From assembly GCA_050330995.1 (NCBI GenBank), contig JBHJHI010000027.1, forward strand, positions 1-15,550: a DNA stretch of 15,550 nt. Direction: 5' to 3'. Positions 7,389-14,359 of this stretch are shown in pieces. This DNA is from Thermohalobaculum sp050330995. GTDB taxonomy: Bacteria; Pseudomonadota; Alphaproteobacteria; Rhodobacterales; Rhodobacteraceae. Numbering within the stretch: position 1 is the first letter of the stretch; every line of letters begins with the position of its first letter. A program made the position numbers and the translations under genes. The notes under the pieces were generated by a model. The model ran no database searches, was not told where the DNA came from, and saw only the letters and a program-made list of their open reading frames with translations.

Positions 7389-8270
7389 TCAGGCCGCACC
7401 GCCGTGGGCGGCGGGCGGGAAGGCGAACAGCTCGGCCGGATTGTCGACGAGCGCGCGGCGCCGCGCCGCCTCGTCCGCCAGCCAGCCGAGCACGGTGTCG
7501 AGAAGGGCGGCGTCGTCGGGATAGTCGGCCTCGGTCCTCGCGAGATTGTGCGGCCAGTTCGTGCCCCAGACGATCCGCTCGGGCACGTGCGCCGCGATCG
7601 CGCGCGAGACGGCGGCGACGTCCTCGTAGCCGGGCGGACCGGCACGCGAGGACTCGTAGACGCCGGCGAACTTGAACCAGACGTTGCCGCGGTCGATCAG
7701 GCGCCTGATCGCGGCGACCTCCGGCCCGTCCGGCGTCGCGCCGGCGAAGATCTTGGCGTGGTGGTCGAGCACCCAACGGCTCCGCAGCCGCGCGAGCCGG
7801 CTCTCGTGCTCGGGCAGGCGGCCGCCGTCGAGCTGCACCGCCATCATCCAGCCGAAGGCGGCCGCACGCGCGTCGATCTCCCCGATCCGGTCGAGCCCGA
7901 CGGCGCCGCCGGGCAGGTCCATCACCCGCGCGCCGACGACGCCGGCGCCGGCGAGGCGCGCCATCTCGGCGTCGTCGGTCTCGCCGGTGATCACGGCGAC
8001 GCCGCGCGCGACGTCGCCGAACTCCGCGAGGCAGGCGAGCAGGTTGGCGTTGTCGAACTGCTGCGCGTTGCCTTGCGTGACCACCACCCGGTCGATGCCG
8101 AGCCAGGTCATGACCTCGCGATACATCGCCGGCGTCGGCAGCGGCTCGGGCGGGTTCGGCGGGCCGCCGGGCCTCGCCGGGAAGCCCGGCAGGTAGGCGT
8201 GCATCTGCGTGTCGACCGCGCCGGCCGGCAGCCGGGTCCGCGGCGGCGCGCCGCTCAGCCTGCGCCTCAC
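7389..8270 (-). CDS. gli: D-galactarolactone isomerase (amidohydrolase superfamily)
   Basis: This 293-residue protein of the amidohydrolase-2 (COG3618) branch probably interconverts D-galactaro-1,5-lactone and the 1,4-lactone used by Gci. It shows the barrel landmarks VDTQMHAYLPGFP (19-31), TQGNAQQFDN, RVMDLPGGAV, VLDHHAK (167-173), WFKFAGVYESSR and GTNWPHN (236-242). Where most amidohydrolases have DTHxH, this reads DTQMH (Gln22, His24), which matches the Agrobacterium isomerase as I recall it. The start is GTG at 8270, overlapping the gci stop as GTGA, with GGAGG four bases upstream; the next in-frame Met falls inside the barrel's first strand. The overlap implies translational coupling with gci. 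Generic annotation would be amidohydrolase or PDC lactonase; operon context favours Gli. Confidence 0.87.
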   Translation of the reverse strand: MRRRLSGAPPRTRLPAGAVDTQMHAYLPGFPARPGGPPNPPEPLPTPAMYREVMTWLGIDRVVVTQGNAQQFDNANLLACLAEFGDVARGVAVITGETDDAEMARLAGAGVVGARVMDLPGGAVGLDRIGEIDARAAAFGWMMAVQLDGGRLPEHESRLARLRSRWVLDHHAKIFAGATPDGPEVAAIRRLIDRGNVWFKFAGVYESSRAGPPGYEDVAAVSRAIAAHVPERIVWGTNWPHNLARTEADYPDDAALLDTVLGWLADEAARRRALVDNPAELFAFPPAAHGGAA

Positions 8271-9406
8271 GCCGCCTCCGCGGGCGCGAACTCGGCGAGC
8301 GCGGCGCGGTCGACCTCGATGCCGAGGCCGGGGCCGTCGGGGATCGCCACGACGCCGTCCGCCGCCTCGATAGGCGTCGTCAGTACCGCTTGGCGGAAGG
8401 GGTTGTGGGTGCGATCGAACTCCAGGATCGGCTCGATCGGCGTGGGACGCGGCGGGTTCGGCGCGAGCGCGGCGATCGCCTGGAGCGAGGCGGCGATCTG
8501 CACGCCCGTGCCCCAGACGTGCGGCACGAGGCGCACGCCGTGGAGCGCGGCCATGTCGGCGATGCGGCGGAACTCGGTGAAGCCGCCGCAACCGCAGACG
8601 TCGGGCTGCACGATGTCGACCGCGCGGGTTTCGATCGGCTCGCGCATCGCCCAGCGGGTGTGCCAGGTCTCGCCGCCCGCGACCGGGATCGGCTGGCCCG
8701 CGCGCACGGCGCGGTAGGCGTCGAGCTGCTCGGGGATCACCGGCTCCTCGAACCAGTCGATGCCGTGCCCGGCCGCGGCGCGGCCGACGCGCACGGCCTC
8801 GACCGCGTCGTAGCCGTGGTTGGCGTCGATCATCAGCCGCATGTCGGAACCGGCCGCTTCGCGCGCGGCCCGGATCGCGGCCAGGTCCTCGGCCTCGCCG
8901 AAGCCGATCTTGATCTTGGCGGCGTGGAAACCGGCGGCGCGGTGGGCGGCGACGTCCTCGGCCACGTCCGACACGCGGTCGACGCCGTCGCGCTTGAAGG
9001 CGCCGGTGGCGTAGGCGCGCACGCGCTCGCGGAAGCGCCCGCCCAGGAGCGTCGCCACCGACACGCCGAGGCGCTTGCCCTTCAGGTCCCAGAGCGCGAC
9101 GTCGATCCCCGAGAGCGCCGTGACCGTCAGCCCGCGCTGTCCCTGGTCGCGCATCAGGTTGTAGAGCCGCGACCAGATCACCTCGGTGTCGAGCGGATCG
9201 GCCCCGATCAGGGCCGGCGCGTAGGCCGCGACCACCGCCGCGTTCGGCCGCGCGGGACCGAGGCACTCGCCCCAGCCCACGGCGCCGTCGTCGCAGACCA
9301 CCTCGACGAGCACGTGGGCGCGGCGGTCGAAGCGCGTCGAGGCGCTCTCGAACGCGGTGTCGAGGCGGTGCTCCAGCAGGTGGGTTCGGACCTCGGCGAT
9401 CCTCAT
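8267..9406 (-). CDS. gci: D-galactarolactone cycloisomerase (enolase superfamily)
   Basis: This 379-residue mandelate-racemase-type enolase superfamily enzyme should open D-galactaro-1,4-lactone to 5-dehydro-4-deoxy-D-glucarate by beta-elimination. The capping domain (about 1-125) includes TRFDRRAHVLVE, WGECLGPARPNAAVV and RDQGQRGLT, which closely match Agrobacterium Gci from memory. Barrel residues: Lys164 and Lys166 (KIKIGFG), metal ligands Asp194 (DANHGY), Glu220 (WFEEP), Glu246 (GGETWH), and His296 (PHVWGTG). The C-terminus has EFDRTHNPFR and PDGPGLG. It is the first enzyme gene after gntR (90-base gap) and overlaps gli by four bases. The Shine-Dalgarno sequence is weak (GGGACGCC before ATG). 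Other family members are dehydratases of sugar acids, but the specific N-terminal match makes Gci the strong choice. Confidence 0.93.
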   Translation of the reverse strand: MRIAEVRTHLLEHRLDTAFESASTRFDRRAHVLVEVVCDDGAVGWGECLGPARPNAAVVAAYAPALIGADPLDTEVIWSRLYNLMRDQGQRGLTVTALSGIDVALWDLKGKRLGVSVATLLGGRFRERVRAYATGAFKRDGVDRVSDVAEDVAAHRAAGFHAAKIKIGFGEAEDLAAIRAAREAAGSDMRLMIDANHGYDAVEAVRVGRAAAGHGIDWFEEPVIPEQLDAYRAVRAGQPIPVAGGETWHTRWAMREPIETRAVDIVQPDVCGCGGFTEFRRIADMAALHGVRLVPHVWGTGVQIAASLQAIAALAPNPPRPTPIEPILEFDRTHNPFRQAVLTTPIEAADGVVAIPDGPGLGIEVDRAALAEFAPAEAA

Positions 9407-9466
9407 GGCGTCCCGACGCGGTGCTGGGGCATGGCGCTGGTTCTCCCGCTCGAAGGGTCGGGCGCG

Positions 9467-9495
9467 AGCCTCGTCAGTCAGCAGACGAATGTCAA
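9467..9495 (-). promoter_or_regulatory. Possible promoter for gci operon after gntR
   Basis: Right after the gntR stop codon the minus strand has a perfect TTGACA (9495-9490). Seventeen bases further is GAGGCT, a poor -10 (two of six matches). The 90-base gap would suit an internal promoter or operator for gci-gli-aldolase, but the weak -10 leaves simple co-transcription from gntR equally likely. Confidence 0.25.
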
Positions 9496-10239
9496 TTACC
9501 TGTCCGACGACATGGCCGACTTGCGGATCAGCTCGCGGTAGCGCTGCTGGCTGCCGCGCAGGTGACGGCGCATCGCCTCGCGCGCGGCCTCGGGGTCGGC
9601 GCGGCCGATGGCGTCGGCGATGGCGTCGTGCTCGGCGGCGATGCGCGCGATGTAACCCTCCGCCCCGACCGCCGCGTCGGCACCGCGCAGCGTGGCGCGC
9701 GGGATCATCGCACCGCCCATCAGGTCGAGGCATTCGCGAAAGCGCGGGTTGTTGGTCGCCTCGGCGATGGTGGCGTGAAAGCGGATGTCGGCCTCGACGG
9801 TGGCGGCCCCTTCCGCGGCGAGGCGCAGGATCGCGGCCGCCGCGTCGAGGATGGCCTCCTCCTGCGCCGGCGAACGGCGCACGGCGGCGAGCGCGGCCGC
9901 CTCCATCTCCACGGCGACGCGCACCTCCAGCATCTCCAGGATCGACGAGAGGCGCTCGACGTCGTCGATCTCGAACGGCCGCGGCGGCGCCTTCACCGGC
10001 TCCAGCACGAACACCCCCGCGCCCTGGCGCGGCTCGACCAGCCCGTCGGCGCGGAGCCCCGCGATGGCCTCGCGGATCACCGTGCGGCTGACCGAGAAGG
10101 TCTCGGCGAGCTTGCTCTCGGGCGGCAGACGCTCGCCGGGGCGGACCTCGCCCGCCTCGATCCGCTCGCGCAGCGCGGCGACGACGCCGGCGACGCGGGT
10201 GCCGCGCCGGCCGCTCGCCGGGGCCTCGTCCCGCGTCAT
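9496..10239 (-). CDS. GntR-family (FadR/FCD) transcriptional regulator
   Basis: This 247-residue regulator has an N-terminal GntR winged helix (about residues 13-75): GERLPPESKLAETFSVSRTVIREAIAGLRADGLV, then a RQGAGVFVLEP wing. The C-terminal all-helical FCD domain (about 90-235) has the metal/ligand residues: Asp and His in ADIRFHATIAEATNNPRF, EHDAIADAI, and MRRHL. FCD regulators usually repress sugar-acid or carboxylate catabolism and let go when an acidic pathway metabolite binds. It is encoded between the TRAP-udh operon (divergent) and gci-gli-aldolase (same strand), so it is the obvious local regulator. ATG 10239 is preceded by GGGAGG at four bases. An earlier in-frame start at 10299 would lie over the promoter dyad and add a Ser/Arg-rich tail, so it is rejected. 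The effector is unknown, with an aldarate or aldarolactone a reasonable guess. Confidence 0.93.
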   Translation of the reverse strand: MTRDEAPASGRRGTRVAGVVAALRERIEAGEVRPGERLPPESKLAETFSVSRTVIREAIAGLRADGLVEPRQGAGVFVLEPVKAPPRPFEIDDVERLSSILEMLEVRVAVEMEAAALAAVRRSPAQEEAILDAAAAILRLAAEGAATVEADIRFHATIAEATNNPRFRECLDLMGGAMIPRATLRGADAAVGAEGYIARIAAEHDAIADAIGRADPEAAREAMRRHLRGSQQRYRELIRKSAMSSDR

Positions 10240-10290
10240 GCCGCCTCCCGAACGCCGCTCGCGGGCCAGGGATCGGCGCCGCCACGATTC

Positions 10291-10329
10291 ATCATACATA
10301 TCCGGGTTGCGAGCGCCATGGCGTATGAT
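10291..10329. promoter_or_regulatory. Divergent promoter/operator with mirrored TATGAT boxes
   Basis: A perfect 7-bp inverted repeat, ATCATAC (10291-10297) and GTATGAT (10323-10329), is separated by 25 bases. Each arm carries TATGAT, a 5-of-6 match to a -10 box, facing outward: one toward the TRAP gene (43 bases before its ATG), the other toward gntR (about 52 bases before its ATG). The stretch is locally AT-richer than its surroundings. No good -35 boxes are seen. The symmetry could serve the RNA polymerase, the GntR regulator, or both. Confidence 0.6.
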
Positions 10330-10371
10330 CTATTCCTCGGAGCGCCGCCCCGCGGCCCAAGGGAGGAAACA

Positions 10372-11358
10372 ATGAGACAGACCATCGCCCCGGCTCGCCT
10401 CGCCCTCGCCGCCCTGGCGGCGGCCGCTCTCGCCGTACCGGCCGCGGCCGAGGAATGGCGCGGCTGGAACATCCACCCGGCCGACTACCCCAACGGCGTC
10501 GCGCTCGACGACTTCGCCCAGGACGTCGCCGAGCGCACCGGCGGCGAGATCGAGCCCGAGGTCTATCACAACGGGGTCCTCGGCAATCAGCTCGACGCGA
10601 TCGAGCAGCTGAGAAACGGCGCGATCGACTTCGCCAACTTCAACATGGGGCCGATGGGCGAGATCGTGCCGCTGGCGAACGTGCTGTCGCTGCCCTTCCT
10701 GTTCACCGACGTCGAGCACATGCACCGCGCCATGGACGGCGAGATCGGCGAGCGCTTCGCCGAGGCGATGCGCGAGCAGGGCATCGTCGCGCTCGCCTGG
10801 TTCGATTCCGGCTCGCGCAGCTTCTACAACACCGAGCGCCCGATCCACACGCCCAAGGACATGCAGGGCCTCAAGTTCCGCGTCATGGGCAACCAGCTCT
10901 ATGTCGACATGGTCGACCGGTTGGGCGGCAACGCGACGCCGATGGCCTTCAGCGAGGTCTACCAGTCGCTCCGGACCGGGGTGATCGACGGCGCCGAGAA
11001 CAACTACCCGTCCTACGACAGCACCAACCACTTCGAGGTCGCGCGCTACTACTCGGTGACCAACCACTTGATCCTGCCCGAGTGCGTCTGCGTCGCGCTC
11101 TCGACCTGGGAGAATACCTCCGAGGAGAACCGCGAGATCGTGCGCGAGGCGGCCGAGGCCGCGGCCGAGCGCCAGCGCGCGCTCTGGGCCGAGCGCTCGA
11201 CGGCGAGCCGCGAGAAGGTCACGAGCGCGGGCGCGGAGATCAACGAGGTCGAGGACCCGGCCGCCTTCCAGGAGGCGATGACGCCGATCTACGACGCCTT
11301 CGTCGCGGAGAACCCCGAGTTCGAGAGCCTGATCGCCGACATCCGCGAGATGGGCTGA
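10372..11358 (+). CDS. TRAP transporter periplasmic solute-binding protein (DctP family)
   Basis: This 328-residue secreted binding protein captures an organic acid for the membrane subunits encoded just downstream. A Sec signal peptide is clear: MRQTIAPAR n-region, an Ala/Leu core to about residue 24, and likely cleavage after Ala26 (AAA-EEW). TRAP binding-protein landmarks include AIDFANFNMGPMGEIVP (84-100), LSLPFLFTD, FDSGSRSFYN (144-153), MQGLKFRVMGN with the carboxylate-binding Arg170, and GVIDGAENNYPSYDS. The ATG follows GGGAGG with a six-base spacer, a strong ribosome site and the only one of such quality in the operon, which suits the high copy number of binding proteins. Being first in an operon that ends with udh, the likely ligand is galacturonate or glucuronate; this is inferred from context. 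Confidence 0.95.
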   Translation: MRQTIAPARLALAALAAAALAVPAAAEEWRGWNIHPADYPNGVALDDFAQDVAERTGGEIEPEVYHNGVLGNQLDAIEQLRNGAIDFANFNMGPMGEIVPLANVLSLPFLFTDVEHMHRAMDGEIGERFAEAMREQGIVALAWFDSGSRSFYNTERPIHTPKDMQGLKFRVMGNQLYVDMVDRLGGNATPMAFSEVYQSLRTGVIDGAENNYPSYDSTNHFEVARYYSVTNHLILPECVCVALSTWENTSEENREIVREAAEAAAERQRALWAERSTASREKVTSAGAEINEVEDPAAFQEAMTPIYDAFVAENPEFESLIADIREMG

Positions 11359-11410
11359 TCGGTCTCCGGGGCGGCCGCGCCCGCCCCGTCCTCCCGTCCG
11401 GGACGCCGCC

Positions 11411-11935
11411 ATGCCCCCCGTCCTCCCCCGCTCCACGCCGACGCTCGACCGCGTCGAGCGCGCGCTCGACCGCCTCGCGGGCGTCTGCACGCTCGTCGCC
11501 GGTGTCCAGATCGTCGTGCTGATCGCGATCTTCGGCTGGCTGGTGTTTGGGCGATACGTGCTCGACGACACGCCGACCTGGGTCGAGGCGCTCGCGCTGG
11601 TGCTCGTGGTCTGGATCACCTTCCTCGGCGCCGCGGTCGGCGTGTGGCGCCGCTCGCACCTCTCGATTGACTTCGTGCGCGAGGCGATGCCGCCCGTGCT
11701 CCGCACGCCGCTCCGATGGCTCGCCGCGCTCGGCATGGTCGTCTTCGGCGGCTTCCTCGCCTGGCAGGGCTGGAGCCTGACCATGCTGACCTGGGGGCGC
11801 ACCGTGCCCATGCTCGGCGTCTCGGAGGGCTGGCGCGCGCTCCCGATGGCGCTTTCGGGCGCGCTCACGGTCGTCTTCTCGCTGTTCCACCTGGCCGCCC
11901 TCGCGCGCGAGGGCCGCGACCCGACGGAGCCCTGA
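11411..11935 (+). CDS. TRAP transporter small membrane subunit (DctQ family)
   Basis: This 174-residue inner-membrane protein has four hydrophobic segments at about residues 28-49, 58-79, 101-120 and 144-165, the DctQ topology. Landmarks include the FGRYV end of helix 1, the PTWVEALALVLVVWITFLGAA segment, and WRRSHLSID after helix 2, a standard DctQ stretch. It works with the binding protein and DctM in sodium-linked uptake. It starts 52 bases after the binding-protein gene, with only a weak ribosome site, and ends three bases before the large subunit, so the two are probably translated together. The N-terminal Pro-rich tail before TLDRVERALDRL could be shorter if a different start is used. 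Confidence 0.93.
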   Translation: MPPVLPRSTPTLDRVERALDRLAGVCTLVAGVQIVVLIAIFGWLVFGRYVLDDTPTWVEALALVLVVWITFLGAAVGVWRRSHLSIDFVREAMPPVLRTPLRWLAALGMVVFGGFLAWQGWSLTMLTWGRTVPMLGVSEGWRALPMALSGALTVVFSLFHLAALAREGRDPTEP

Positions 11936-11938
11936 CCC

Positions 11939-13216
11939 ATGGGTCTCGCGATCCTCTTCGGCGTGTTCCTCCTCGGCCTCGTCAGCGGCATGCCGGTCGC
12001 CTTCGCGCTCGGGCTCGCAAGCGTAGCGGGGTTTCTCTACGAGGGGCTGCCGCTGTTCGTCGGCTTCCAGCGCATCCTCTCGGGGATCTCGGTGTTCTCG
12101 CTGCTCGCCATCCCGTTCTTCATCTTCGCGGGCGAGCTGATGCTGCATGGCGGCATCGCCCAACGTCTCGTGCGCCTCGCGGCGAGCGCGGTCGGCAGCG
12201 TGCGCGGCGGACTCGGCGTGGTGAACGTCGCCTCCTCGATGCTGTTCGGCGGCATCTCGGGCTCGGCGGTCGCCGACACCTCGGCGCTCGGCTCGATCCT
12301 GATGCCGGTGATGAAGGAGAAGGGCTACGACGCCGACTACGCGGTCAACGTCACCGTGACCTCCTCGGTCGCGGGCGTGGTAATCCCGCCGAGCCACAAC
12401 ATGATCCTCTACGCCGTGGCCGCGGGCGGGGTCTCGGTCTCCAGCCTGTTCATCGCCGGCATCCTGCCGGGGCTCCTGATGTGCCTCCTGCTCGCCCTCG
12501 TCGCCTACGCCGTGGCGGTCCGGCGCGGCTACCCGGCCGAGGCCTTCCCCGGCTGGGCGCGGCTCGGGCGCGACGCGCTCGCCGCGCTGCCGGGGCTGTT
12601 CACCGCCGTCATCATCGTCGGCGGCACGCTCTCGGGGGTGATGACGGTGACCGAGAGCGGCGCCTTCGGCGCGATCTGGGCGCTCGTGGTGACGCTCGCG
12701 GTCTACCGCGCGCTGTCGTGGCAGGGCTTCAGGCAGGCGGTCGTCTCGGCGGTGCGCACCACCGCGCTCGTGATGCTGCTCGTGGCCACCGCCTCGGCCT
12801 TCGCCTACCTCCTCGCGCTCTACCGCGTGCCCGACCAGCTCGCGGCCACGCTCGCCTCGGTCAGCGAGAGCCCCTTCGTGATCCTGCTGATGCTGAACCT
12901 CGCGCTGCTCGCGCTCGGCATGATCATGGATATGGCCGCCCTCATCCTGATCTGCACGCCGATCTTCCTGCCGGTGGTGGTCGAACTCGGCATGGACCCG
13001 GTGCAGTTCGGCGTGATCCTGATGATGAACCTCGGCCTCGGCCTCGCGACGCCGCCCGTGGGCGCCTGCCTGTTCGTCGGCTGCGTGGTGGGCGAGGTGC
13101 CGATCCAGGAAGCCGTGCGCCGGATCTGGCCGTTCTATCTCGCGCTCCTGACCGCGCTGCTGCTCGTCACCTACGTGCCCGCGATCTCGATGTTCCTGCC
13201 GAGCCTGTTCGACTGA
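11939..13216 (+). CDS. TRAP transporter large permease subunit (DctM family)
   Basis: This 425-residue multi-helix permease is the ion-coupled translocation channel of the TRAP system. The first helix begins at once (GLAILFGVFLLGLVSGMPVAF), followed by about eleven more hydrophobic segments. Family motifs are clear: GISGSAVADTSALGSILMPVMKEKGYD near residues 103-130, VIPPSHNMILYA, and near the C-terminus GLATPPVGACLFVGC. Length is normal for a DctM that is not fused to DctQ. The ATG at 11939 lies three bases after the DctQ stop. It is followed after 43 bases by udh, so import and first oxidation step are encoded in one operon. Confidence 0.95.
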   Translation: MGLAILFGVFLLGLVSGMPVAFALGLASVAGFLYEGLPLFVGFQRILSGISVFSLLAIPFFIFAGELMLHGGIAQRLVRLAASAVGSVRGGLGVVNVASSMLFGGISGSAVADTSALGSILMPVMKEKGYDADYAVNVTVTSSVAGVVIPPSHNMILYAVAAGGVSVSSLFIAGILPGLLMCLLLALVAYAVAVRRGYPAEAFPGWARLGRDALAALPGLFTAVIIVGGTLSGVMTVTESGAFGAIWALVVTLAVYRALSWQGFRQAVVSAVRTTALVMLLVATASAFAYLLALYRVPDQLAATLASVSESPFVILLMLNLALLALGMIMDMAALILICTPIFLPVVVELGMDPVQFGVILMMNLGLGLATPPVGACLFVGCVVGEVPIQEAVRRIWPFYLALLTALLLVTYVPAISMFLPSLFD

Positions 13217-13259
13217 GCCCCGGACCGAACCCGGACCGGGCCATCATCGGGAGAGGACG

Positions 13260-14051
13260 ATGAAGCGACTGCTGATCACCGGCGCCGCCGGCGGGCTCGC
13301 CGGGCTCCTGCGCCCGCGCCTCGCCTCGCTCGCCGAGACGGTGCGCGTCTCCGACGTCGCCGACGTCGAGGCGGCGGGACGCGAGGAGGCGGTGCGCTGC
13401 GACCTCGCCGACGAGGCGGCCGTCTTCGACCTCGTCGCCGGCTGCGACGGCATCGTCCACCTGGGCGGCGTCTCGGTCGAGCGGCCGTTCGAGCCGATCC
13501 TGCGCGCCAACATCCTCGGGATGTACAACCTCTACGAAGCGGCGCGCGCGCACGGTCGGCCGCGCATCGTGTTCGCCTCCTCGAACCACGTCGTCGGCTT
13601 CCATCGCCAGGACCGCCGCCTGACGGCGGACGACCCGATGAGGCCCGACGGGCTCTACGGCGTCTCCAAGTGCTTCGGCGAGGCGATCGCCTCGATGTAT
13701 CATTCGAAGTTCGGCCAGGAGACCGCGATCGTGCGGATCGGCTCGTGCTTCGAGCGCCCGAGGAACCACCGCATGCTCGCCACCTGGTTCAGCCCCGACG
13801 ACTTCACGGGCCTGATCGAGCGGGTGTTCGCGGCACCGCTCCTCGGCTGCCCGATCGTCTGGGGGGTCTCGGACAACGACGAGGCGTGGTGGGACAACGC
13901 GGCCGCGCGCTATCTCGGCTGGCGGCCGAAGGACACCAGCGCGCGCTTTCGCGCCGAGCTCGACGCGGCCATGGCCCCGCCCGCACCGCACGAGCCCGAC
14001 GCGCTCTGGCAGGGCGGCGCGTTCACGGCCGAGCCGGTCCACCGCGACTGA
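13260..14051 (+). CDS. udh: Uronate dehydrogenase (NAD-dependent)
   Basis: This 263-residue short-chain dehydrogenase oxidises galacturonate or glucuronate at C1 to the aldarolactone with NAD. Features: Rossmann start MKRLLITGAAGGLAG (1-15), Asp at 32 after the second strand for NAD ribose, CDLAD (48-51), GIVHLGGVSVERPFE (64-78), VFASSNHVVG (104-113), and the catalytic Tyr133/Lys137 pair in YGVSKCFGE. The pattern GQETAIVRIGSC, MLATWFS.DDF and WWDN closely follows Agrobacterium Udh as I recall it. The third glycine of the usual GxxGxxG is Ala14 with Gly15 next to it, a small oddity. The ATG follows GGGAGAGG. Being last in the TRAP operon and divergent from gci-gli, it supplies the substrate for those enzymes. 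Confidence 0.94.
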   Translation: MKRLLITGAAGGLAGLLRPRLASLAETVRVSDVADVEAAGREEAVRCDLADEAAVFDLVAGCDGIVHLGGVSVERPFEPILRANILGMYNLYEAARAHGRPRIVFASSNHVVGFHRQDRRLTADDPMRPDGLYGVSKCFGEAIASMYHSKFGQETAIVRIGSCFERPRNHRMLATWFSPDDFTGLIERVFAAPLLGCPIVWGVSDNDEAWWDNAAARYLGWRPKDTSARFRAELDAAMAPPAPHEPDALWQGGAFTAEPVHRD

Positions 14052-14359
14052 GCGGGCGGCCGCGCCCCCTCGCGGCGAGACCGGAGAACGAGCCCCCCGC
14101 GTGCCCGATCCGCGATCGCGCCCGTTCGCGAGGATCGTGCCCCGGCGTCGATCTCCGGAGCGTTCGTTCCGCCCGGGCGGAACGCTCGGGCGTCGCGAGA
14201 ACGAGAGCCCGGAGCACCGTCGAGCAGGGCGCGCGGAAGGCACGCCCGGCAGTGACGCGAGGCGCGGTCAGGCAAGACGATATCCCGCCGGAGCGGCGAA
14301 AGGGCCGGGCACGCGCGGCGTCGTTGCCGCCTCCGTCGCGGGCGCCTACTCTCGCCCCC
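14052..14359. other. 308-base intergenic region between udh and xseA
   Basis: No coding gene is supported here. The notable element is the 20-bp palindrome listed separately. Near the right end, TTGCCG (14324-14329) and TACTCT (14347-14352) are 17 bases apart, a weak but correctly spaced promoter for xseA that would begin transcription at or next to its ATG. Confidence 0.5.
14158..14187. terminator. Perfect 20-bp palindrome with extended stem downstream of udh
   Basis: CGTTCCGCCCGGGCGGAACG (14165-14184) is a perfect palindrome. GAGCGTT (14158-14164) can alternatively pair with AACGCTC (14181-14187), giving a 12-bp stem with a four-base bulge. It lies 106 bases past the udh stop. As RNA it would form a very stable hairpin and could end the TRAP-udh transcript, but there is no T-run after it. 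As DNA it could be a dimer-protein operator. Confidence 0.45.

Noticed and set aside
4531..7524. A 997-codon open frame on the plus strand across the GMC and aldolase genes
   Set aside because: It is antisense to two clearly recognised genes. In DNA with nearly all G/C third positions, stops are rare in other frames, and the translation is Arg/Ala/His-rich without any fold features.
3140..7645. A 1501-codon minus-strand open frame ending in metZ
   Set aside because: Only the last 408 codons are metZ. The rest is an out-of-frame reading of the GMC, aldolase and isomerase genes, so it is not a giant fusion protein.
8199..8213. DTQMH instead of DTHxH in the amidohydrolase as a sign of inactivation
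   Set aside because: I recall the same Gln in the characterised Agrobacterium galactarolactone isomerase, which needs no hydrolytic metal site, so it is probably normal for this subgroup.
7389..8270. Calling this gene a 2-pyrone-4,6-dicarboxylate lactonase
   Set aside because: There are no protocatechuate 4,5-cleavage genes nearby, while the coupled neighbour is gci.
10240..10299. A 20-residue longer GntR protein starting at 10299
   Set aside because: That start would overlap the promoter dyad, has no ribosome site, and adds a tail absent from the family. ATG 10239 has GGGAGG.
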